From IMG/VR virus record IMGVR_UViG_3300036792_000536, positions 1 to 34,673 of that record: a stretch of 34,673 bases of DNA; one strand, 5' to 3'. The stretch comes from a virus. Position 1 is the first letter of the stretch. Every line of letters starts with the position of its first letter. Positions 30,381 through 34,673 of the stretch are shown here, one piece after another. Below the pieces are notes generated by a model. That model saw nothing but the letters and a program-made list of their open reading frames with translations. It did no database searches and was not told the DNA's origin. The position numbers and the translations under genes are program-made.

Positions 30381-30828
30381 GATTCACTTCCGTTACGGAC
30401 AGCCGCACGTTCACGCCATTTCAGCAACTCAGGCACTGACATGGCGTCGTACTCCGACGGTGCCCAATGAAAGACGGTGGCTATGTCGGCGATGATCTCA
30501 TCTGTTTCTACGCTTGGGCACCGGATGACTCGTCGTCCAAGGGGATCGCTTCCTGTTCCGAGCTCGGCGCCAAAAAATCTGCCACACCGGCCGCCAGCAA
30601 TGAGAAGTCCTGAATGTTCATGGTCGACAGTTCGACTTCGGTCAGGCGTGGGGAGGTGACGCGCGGTAATAACGTGATCAGGGAATTCACATCGCTGGTC
30701 ATGACGTCGTAAAGTTTCAGGCCGCGCAGTGCTCCAACTTGCTTCATGGTGTCGGTGATGGTGACTTCAGTGATCTCTTCACCGCTGTTACGTTTGATGG
30801 CCGCGGAAAGTGTAATTAATTTAGGCAT
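30377..30828 (-). CDS. E': Tail assembly chaperone E + E' by -1 frameshift
   Basis: In P2 the chaperone E is also made as a longer E+E' by a -1 frameshift. Here E (30508-30828) contains the slip sequence T TTT TTG at 30577-30571. The -1 frame is then open without a stop through VETDEIIADIATVFHWAP and SVPELLKWRERAAVRNG, to a TGA at 30379-30377 that overlaps the T start. The fusion would be 150 residues (P2 E+E' 142). The HWAPSEYDAMSVPELLKWRE text matches the P2 E' class. Coordinates do not represent one continuous frame. Confidence 0.9.
30508..30828 (-). CDS. E: Tail assembly protein E
   Basis: A tail chaperone of 106 residues made without frameshift. P2-type text: SAAIKRNSGEEITEVTITDT, VGALRGLKLYDVMTSDVNSL and LLPRVTSPRLTEVELSTMNI. 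It lies 78 bp after FII and before T on the minus strand. It coats the tape measure during tube growth by family analogy with lambda gpG/gpGT. It ends in a short acidic tail (PLDDESSGAQA) that is replaced in E+E'. Confidence 0.93.
   Translation of the reverse strand: MPKLITLSAAIKRNSGEEITEVTITDTMKQVGALRGLKLYDVMTSDVNSLITLLPRVTSPRLTEVELSTMNIQDFSLLAAGVADFLAPSSEQEAIPLDDESSGAQA
30571..30577 (-). promoter_or_regulatory. Programmed -1 frameshift slip site
   Basis: On the minus strand the heptamer reads T TTT TTG in the E frame (GAT TTT TTG). It is the same heptamer reported for the P2 E/E' frameshift. The -1 frame opens into E' with no stop before 30377. The downstream GC-rich sequence (GGCGCCGAGCTCGG) could fold as a stimulator. 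Frequency cannot be told from sequence. Confidence 0.85.
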
Positions 30829-30906
30829 GGTGTCAGACTCCGATTGTGCCTGGCGATAGTCTGCCAGGCATAACGTGATAGGTTGCTAGCTTATTAAGCT
30901 AATAAT

Positions 30907-31419
30907 TTAGTGACCGATATTCTTGCGGTGCTGCTCCAGCAGATCTTTGCCGTCGACCTTCCAGATCAGGTTGAGCAGGTCAACCTCAAAGATTTCAGCG
31001 TTATCGATCGTGACCTTGCAGTAGGCATTTTTCAGCGTGTACTTGTGCTGGGTATTATCTCCGGCCTTGGCAGACCCCCAATCCAGTTCGGTGAACCGTC
31101 CGCGGGTTTGAATTTCACAGGCCACTGTCTGGCCGGTAGCATCGTCGTAATATGACCCCGCGAAGCGCAGTTGCAGACTGTCGAGCGTACCGCCGAAGGT
31201 CTTTAGCAAAGAAGACTCCAGTCCACCCATAGTGACCTCCATGTCGAGCGCGCCGCCGTCCAACCCCATGAGAACGGCAACGGATCCTGGCATTCCTGCA
31301 CCCTGGTAATCCTCGGTTTTTAATGTGAGCTTGGGCACGGTAGTTTCTTCAACCTGGCCGAGATACGTTTGTCCGTTAATAAACACGTCAAACATAAAGA
31401 GTTTTTTAGGCATCCCCAT
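30907..31419 (-). CDS. FII: Tail tube protein, gpFII
   Basis: The inner tail tube protein, 170 residues (P2 FII 172). Blocks in P2 order: MPKKLFMFDVFINGQTYLGQ, VPKLTLKTEDYQGAGMPGSV, MTMGGLESSL-like text, QLRFAGSYYDDATGQTVACE and the ending LLEQHRKNIGH, almost the P2 C-terminus. Starts at 31419 behind AAGGGG. Lies 13 bp after FI. Confidence 0.97.
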   Translation of the reverse strand: MGMPKKLFMFDVFINGQTYLGQVEETTVPKLTLKTEDYQGAGMPGSVAVLMGLDGGALDMEVTMGGLESSLLKTFGGTLDSLQLRFAGSYYDDATGQTVACEIQTRGRFTELDWGSAKAGDNTQHKYTLKNAYCKVTIDNAEIFEVDLLNLIWKVDGKDLLEQHRKNIGH

Positions 31420-31432
31420 GACTTATTACCCC

Positions 31433-32644
31433 TTATCCCAGCTGGTTGAAGACGGCGAAATACTCATCGGTGAAGGTCTGAGTCAGTTCCAGATTCTCCA
31501 GCGGCGGTACCGGCGTGTATTTGTAGCGGATGTGCGCTTTACCGTCGCGCAGGTTTTCTTTCGGGTTGTCCGCCGGGTCATACCAGCAGTCGAACCCCAG
31601 AAGCCGACCGGCAGTGACTAACTGCTTACCTTTGCGGTTGATGCCGTCCACGATGTCTTTAACAAGCGACGGTGTGAGCGTTTTATCAATGTAGCCAAAA
31701 TGGGCTTCTACGATCATGTCAGCCAGGATCTGCGCTGTACGGGTGTAGACCTCGAAGAAGTAGGTTTCAGCATCGCAGGTGCGGTTGCCCCAAAAGCGGA
31801 ATCCGTCACGCTTGATCAGCGTGGTGACGTTATGGCTGTTGAGATCATCAGCATCGGTATCTTTACCCTGGAGTGACCACCAGATATCGGCAGAAATCCC
31901 CAGCACACCATCCAGTGGCACGTTAGACAGCGACTTATGCCAGCCTTGCTCATCGTCAATTTTGGCACGTAACCCCAGTGCATAGGCTGTTGCCGGCACG
32001 GTTTCATTTTCCCCTGACTGGGTGTTATAGGCGATGAAGTCGGGGTAAATAATCATCAGCTCGCGCTGGCTGAATGTCTCGCGGTAGGTTTTTACCTCGG
32101 CGATGGTTTTCTGCCCGTGTGCGCCGATGTAGGCAAAAGCCCGGAGCTTTTCAGCAAACACGCCAATCTGGGCCGCTACGGCCTCGGAGTCCAGTCCCGG
32201 CGCCCCCAGCAAGCGTGGATGAGCACCCGTATGAGTTTCGGCGGTCAGCAACGCGTACAGGCCGGTATAGCGCCCTTCAGGGCTTACACCCCCAATGACT
32301 AACTGGTCTTGCGTCTGTGCGGCAGCGTCGCCGCCTGGTGCTGACTCTTTCGCTTCGGCAACCCGCACGACAACCACTTTCGGGCTGCACTGGTCGGAAA
32401 TTGCTTTCAGCGTGCTGTATAGCGTGCCGGTTTTCCCTGCTTTACCCAGTACGCTATTAACGCGGGTAATCAGGGTTGGCGTGTCGAGAGGAAACGTAGT
32501 GGCGTCTGCATCATCCGCAGTACATACCACGCCAATCACGGAAGTATCAATATCGCGGATAAGCGTACCGAGTTCCGTGGTTTCTGTGACCGACGCGCCA
32601 TGATGAAAAGCGGAAGCTGTTGCCATTGATAACAATGCAAACAT
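31433..32644 (-). CDS. FI: Tail sheath protein, gpFI
   Basis: The contractile sheath subunit, 403 residues (P2 FI 396). The start at 32644 is chosen because GAGGT lies seven bases upstream on the minus strand; an in-frame ATG at 32677 has no good site. Family text: HHGASVTETTELGTLIRDID, TSVIGVVCTADDADATTFPL, TYRETFSQRELMIIYPDFIA, LGLRAKIDDEQGWHKSLSNV, DGFRFWGNRTCDAETYFFEV and YKYTPVPPLENLELTQTFTD. It is the first gene of the minus-strand tail operon, divergent from D, whereas in P2 FI and D are in one operon. Confidence 0.97.
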   Translation of the reverse strand: MFALLSMATASAFHHGASVTETTELGTLIRDIDTSVIGVVCTADDADATTFPLDTPTLITRVNSVLGKAGKTGTLYSTLKAISDQCSPKVVVVRVAEAKESAPGGDAAAQTQDQLVIGGVSPEGRYTGLYALLTAETHTGAHPRLLGAPGLDSEAVAAQIGVFAEKLRAFAYIGAHGQKTIAEVKTYRETFSQRELMIIYPDFIAYNTQSGENETVPATAYALGLRAKIDDEQGWHKSLSNVPLDGVLGISADIWWSLQGKDTDADDLNSHNVTTLIKRDGFRFWGNRTCDAETYFFEVYTRTAQILADMIVEAHFGYIDKTLTPSLVKDIVDGINRKGKQLVTAGRLLGFDCWYDPADNPKENLRDGKAHIRYKYTPVPPLENLELTQTFTDEYFAVFNQLG

Positions 32645-32800
32645 GACTTTTACCTCATGGGTTAAACATGCTGCCAATATGGTTCAGCCTTCGATAAAAA
32701 GCATTCCATAGGCCTTGTCGCAGGCGTCCCAGAAGTTCGGCGGGTTGTCTACGCACGCGCACGCGGCAATCCTGTTAAAAACAGCGGCTAAGGTGCAGGC
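32645..32800. promoter_or_regulatory. Divergent FI / D late promoter region
   Basis: This 156-bp gap must serve two opposite late transcripts. Two imperfect Ogr-like boxes are present. TTGT-N12-AGAA at 32715-32734 is one mismatch from consensus; its centre predicts a rightward start near 32780, just before D. TTGT-N12-ACGC at 32745-32764 has two mismatches; it predicts a leftward start near 32700, with TATGGA at the -10 position for FI. The boxes are weaker than the P/O box, so confidence is moderate to low. Confidence 0.42.
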
Positions 32801-33922
32801 ATGGAATTTATCGACAACCTGGTCAGTGACGACTACGTCAAGCGTCCGGGCTTTGATTTACTTATCGGGGGTGAGACTGTCACTGAAGTGAATCGCCGGC
32901 TGATTTCGTTGACGGTCACGGACAATCGGGGATTTGAAGCGGACACTGTGGAGCTGGTGATCGATGATGCCGACGGGAAGGTAGATTTACCCCGCCGCGG
33001 TGTTGATGTGTCCGTGTCAATCGGCTGGGAAGGGGAAGCTTTGGTGCATAAGGGCATCTTCACCGTTGACGAAGTCAGCCACAGCGGCCCGCCGGATCAG
33101 TTGACAGTGACCGCGCGCAGTGCTGATTTTCGTGAGGATTTCAACGTCAAACGTGAATACAGTTGGCACGATGTGAGTGTGAGGGATGTCGTCAGCGCAA
33201 TCGCCGGTCGTTACAACCTGAAACCGGGTGTCAGCAGCAGCCTGAAGGATGTGGAGATCGACCACGCAGACCAGACCAGTGAAAGTGATATCAGCTTCTT
33301 GACCCGCATGGCGGAGCTGCTGGGCGCAATTGCCACCATCAAGAACGGCATGCTGCTGTTCATTGTGCCAGGGCAAAGCGTGAGCCGAAGCGGAAAACCA
33401 TTACCCGGCATCACCATCACGCGCGCCAGTGGTGACAGGCACAGTTTCCGCGTGGCGGATCGGGATGCTTATACCGGCGTGCAGGCCAACTGGCTGGATC
33501 TGAATTTTGGTAAAAAACCGGCGACAACCATCAAGCGTCGGCGCAAGGCGGTGAAGCCTAAAACGCCAGCATCCAGTTCTAAAGACGGTGAATATCTGGA
33601 AGGGGCCGAAGGGAATGTATTCGTGATGCGCCAGACATTTAAAACCGAGCGGGCAGCCCGTAGAGCAGCCGCCGCAAAATGGCTGAAGCTTCAACGCGGT
33701 GCCGCCGAGTTTGGGATCACGCTGGCGCGAGGCCGTGCCGATATTTACCCTGAGCTGCATGCTAAAGTGACGGGGTTTAAGTCGGTGATCGATAATGCTG
33801 ATTGGGTGATTGCCAGGGTAGTGCATACTGTGGGGGAGCAAGGCTACCAGACCGCGCTTGAGCTGGAGGTCAAAGTCAAAGGCACGGAAATGGAGTCTGC
33901 CGACAAAACAGCCGACGAGTGA
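32801..33922 (+). CDS. D: Late tail protein D (baseplate hub)
   Basis: P2 gpD-type hub protein, 373 residues (P2 D 387), comparable with T4 gp27 in the baseplate hub. Family text: RRLISLTVTDNRGFEADTVE, DADGKVDLPRRGVDVSVSIG, SDISFLTRMAELLGAIATIK and a C-terminal domain with VFVMRQTFKTERAARRAAAA. ATG 32801 follows AAGGT. It is separated from FI-U, which read on the other strand, and probably cotranscribed with ogr. Confidence 0.95.
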   Translation: MEFIDNLVSDDYVKRPGFDLLIGGETVTEVNRRLISLTVTDNRGFEADTVELVIDDADGKVDLPRRGVDVSVSIGWEGEALVHKGIFTVDEVSHSGPPDQLTVTARSADFREDFNVKREYSWHDVSVRDVVSAIAGRYNLKPGVSSSLKDVEIDHADQTSESDISFLTRMAELLGAIATIKNGMLLFIVPGQSVSRSGKPLPGITITRASGDRHSFRVADRDAYTGVQANWLDLNFGKKPATTIKRRRKAVKPKTPASSSKDGEYLEGAEGNVFVMRQTFKTERAARRAAAAKWLKLQRGAAEFGITLARGRADIYPELHAKVTGFKSVIDNADWVIARVVHTVGEQGYQTALELEVKVKGTEMESADKTADE

Positions 33923-33928
33923 TATAGT
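33900..33928 (+). promoter_or_regulatory. Possible ogr promoter
   Basis: CCGACA (33900-33905, 4 of 6 to -35) and TATAGT (33923-33928, 5 of 6 to -10) are separated by exactly 17 bp, with a start near 33935, 30 bp before ogr. In P2 ogr has its own promoter besides late readthrough. It overlaps the end of D. Confidence 0.42.
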
Positions 33929-33964
33929 TACAACAGGCAAACCCCAAAACCAAGGCAGTTCCCC

Positions 33965-34216
33965 ATGGCGTTCAGATGTCCGCGTTGTGGCGCAGTAGCA
34001 AAAACCCGCACTAGTGAAGAGATGAGCAACATCACCCGGCGCAGTTACCACCAGTGCAACAACATGTTGTGTGGCTGCACCTTCACCACGACGACAACGT
34101 TGGAGCGGTATATTTGTACCCCGAATCCGCCCGATCTGTCCGATGGCTTTAGACTTCCCCGGCAAGCTTTCCCCAACAGTCATTACGGCACTGACCAACT
34201 ACCCCTGAACCTGTAA
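33965..34216 (+). CDS. ogr: Late transcription activator Ogr
   Basis: A small zinc-finger activator of phage late promoters, 83 residues (P2 Ogr 72). The cysteine pattern C5-x2-C8-x22-C31-x4-C36 is exactly that of P2 Ogr/Delta. The text MAFRCPRCGAVAKTRTSEEM and RRSYHQCNNMLCGCTFTTTT matches the family, followed by LERYICTPN. Ogr binds TTGT-N12-ACAA boxes near -55 and contacts the RNA polymerase alpha subunit. Located right of D as in P2, next to the attachment site. Confidence 0.96.
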   Translation: MAFRCPRCGAVAKTRTSEEMSNITRRSYHQCNNMLCGCTFTTTTTLERYICTPNPPDLSDGFRLPRQAFPNSHYGTDQLPLNL

Positions 34217-34220
34217 AGAA

Positions 34221-34241
34221 AACCCGCCGTGAAGGCGGGTT
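34221..34241. terminator. Terminator between ogr and the secreted-protein gene
   Basis: AACCCGCC (34221-34228) and GGCGGGTT (34234-34241) form a perfect 8-bp stem with a 5-base loop, 4 bp after ogr. Read on the minus strand it is followed by TTCTTT, so it suits leftward transcription from the gene at 34275 better than rightward, and may be bidirectional. A second AT-rich inverted pair, AATAATT and AATTATT, lies at 34264-34282 over the minus-strand stop. Confidence 0.72.
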
Positions 34242-34274
34242 GATCATGCTCTTGATATTAGATTAATAATTGGT

Positions 34275-34673
34275 CTAATTATTTGAATGCATTCGGGTGT
34301 GGGTCATAAGCAAAATCTTGTCGTTGCCGTCTTTGGCTTTCCCTATTTCATCGCATGAGGCTTTTGGTTTTTCAAAAACCAAACCTGCCCAGCTATGCTT
34401 ATTCAGAACATGAATTTCTTTTGTGCTTTTAAGATAAGGGCTTTTTTTGTCTTCAAGCCAGAGCGGGGCACATATGCCATCTTTAACAATGTTTTCATAG
34501 ATAGGGTTAGAGATACTATCTTCATCCATGGTCAGCGTGATTACCCCTCCAGTATCTTCAATTGACAATGGCTGCCATGGCTTAAGTGATTTCTCTAAGA
34601 TAACTTGGTTCGCTGTTTGGGCAAAAACGCTAAAAGAAGACAATAGAAGCAGCGCACATGTTATTTTTTTCAT
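34275..34673 (-). CDS. Small secreted protein, phage cargo or host gene
   Basis: A 132-residue protein with a clear signal peptide (MKKITCALLLLSSFSVFAQ, cleavage likely after VFA at residue 18). The mature part has about 114 residues with two cysteines (in KDGICAPLW and KASCDEIG) that could form a disulfide, so it should act in the periplasm or outside the cell. The sequence is noticeably AT-rich next to ogr and D. No family is recognised. It converges on ogr across a bidirectional hairpin. It ends exactly at the window edge, so its upstream region and promoter are unseen. It may be a lysogenic conversion gene inside attR, or the first host gene. Confidence 0.75.
   Translation of the reverse strand: MKKITCALLLLSSFSVFAQTANQVILEKSLKPWQPLSIEDTGGVITLTMDEDSISNPIYENIVKDGICAPLWLEDKKSPYLKSTKEIHVLNKHSWAGLVFEKPKASCDEIGKAKDGNDKILLMTHTRMHSNN

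Larger units (their letters stand above)
1..34241. mobile_element. P2-like prophage, nearly complete
   Basis: Gene content and order match a P2-type prophage opened at its attachment site: int, C, cox, early genes, A, cos, Q, P, O, N, M, L, X, lysis genes, R, S, V, W, J, I, H, G, tail genes, D, ogr. Every essential P2 class is present with an open reading frame of about the expected length, so the element looks intact. The main departures are the reversed FI-FII-E-T-U block, the accessory methylase plus HicAB between A and cos, and an enlarged early operon. The right boundary is approximate: it is placed after the terminator behind ogr, but the secreted-protein gene at 34275-34673 could still be inside. 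attL lies outside the window, so the core att repeat cannot be defined. Confidence 0.93.

Noticed and set aside
32618-32634. TGT...ACA pair near the start of the sheath gene as an Ogr box
   Set aside because: The spacing is 11 and not 12 bases, and it lies inside the first codons of FI, downstream of where its promoter must be.
32684-32830. Protein-like minus-strand text ending VDNPPNFWDACDKAYGMLF before the sheath gene
   Set aside because: The frame reads naturally for about 40 codons and stops at 32684, but it has no ATG, GTG or TTG start and overlaps gene D upstream. It may be a remnant of an older gene but cannot be called a gene.
34217-34275. attR core repeat
   Set aside because: The sequence left of int is not in the window, so no direct repeat pair can be tested. 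No match was found between the first bases of the window and this gap.

Overview
This window is an essentially complete P2-type temperate phage (Peduovirus-like) lying in an enterobacterial chromosome. It runs from the integrase, whose stop codon is at base 1, to the late activator gene ogr at about 34.2 kb. The host is probably a Serratia/Yersinia/Enterobacter-like gammaproteobacterium. That is inferred only from the phage type, the moderately high GC and the enterobacterial style of ribosome binding sites; the host cannot be named from this sequence. No tRNA, rRNA, CRISPR array or insertion sequence was seen. attL would lie left of base 1 and cannot be seen.

Layout. 1-1460 is the lysogeny switch: int and a P2 C-like repressor on the minus strand, two 18-bp direct-repeat operators 33 bp apart, and the early promoter reading right into a cox-like gene. 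1460-10300 is the early operon. It holds many tightly overlapping small genes (three are one-helix membrane miniproteins), a structured intergenic RNA region at 2.8-3.0 kb, a TraR/DksA-type zinc finger, a DEDDh exonuclease, a Dam-type methylase, a PAPS-reductase/DndC-like PP-loop protein, a small P-loop protein, and the rolling-circle replication initiator A. 10.4-11.9 kb is the A-to-cos accessory slot, where P2 itself carries tin and old. Here it holds a second adenine methylase and a HicA/HicB toxin-antitoxin pair with its own promoter and a striking TGACTTCA repeat array. 11.9-12.2 kb holds cos, recognised by near identity with the P2 cohesive end.

12.2-26.7 kb is the late region. Portal Q and terminase P read left. 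O-N-M-L-X, two putative holins, an M15 endolysin, nested spanins, R, S, V, W, J, I, H and G read right. A perfect Ogr-type dyad (TTGT-N12-ACAA) sits between P and O. 26.8-32.6 kb holds the contractile-tail genes U, T, E/E', FII and FI on the minus strand. This orientation is opposite to D and ogr (32.8-34.2 kb, plus strand), whereas P2 transcribes FI-FII-E-T-U-D as one operon. The E/E' frameshift slip site (T TTT TTG) is intact. The last gene (34275-34673, minus) encodes a small AT-rich secreted protein that is either a prophage cargo gene or the first host gene.

The genes work together as a normal P2 life cycle. C holds the early promoter off. After derepression Cox and A start replication. 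Ogr then switches on the late promoters. Capsids are filled by P/M terminase cutting at cos, lysis follows by holin-endolysin-spanin, and Int/Cox manage integration and excision. All the core genes look intact, so the prophage could be functional.
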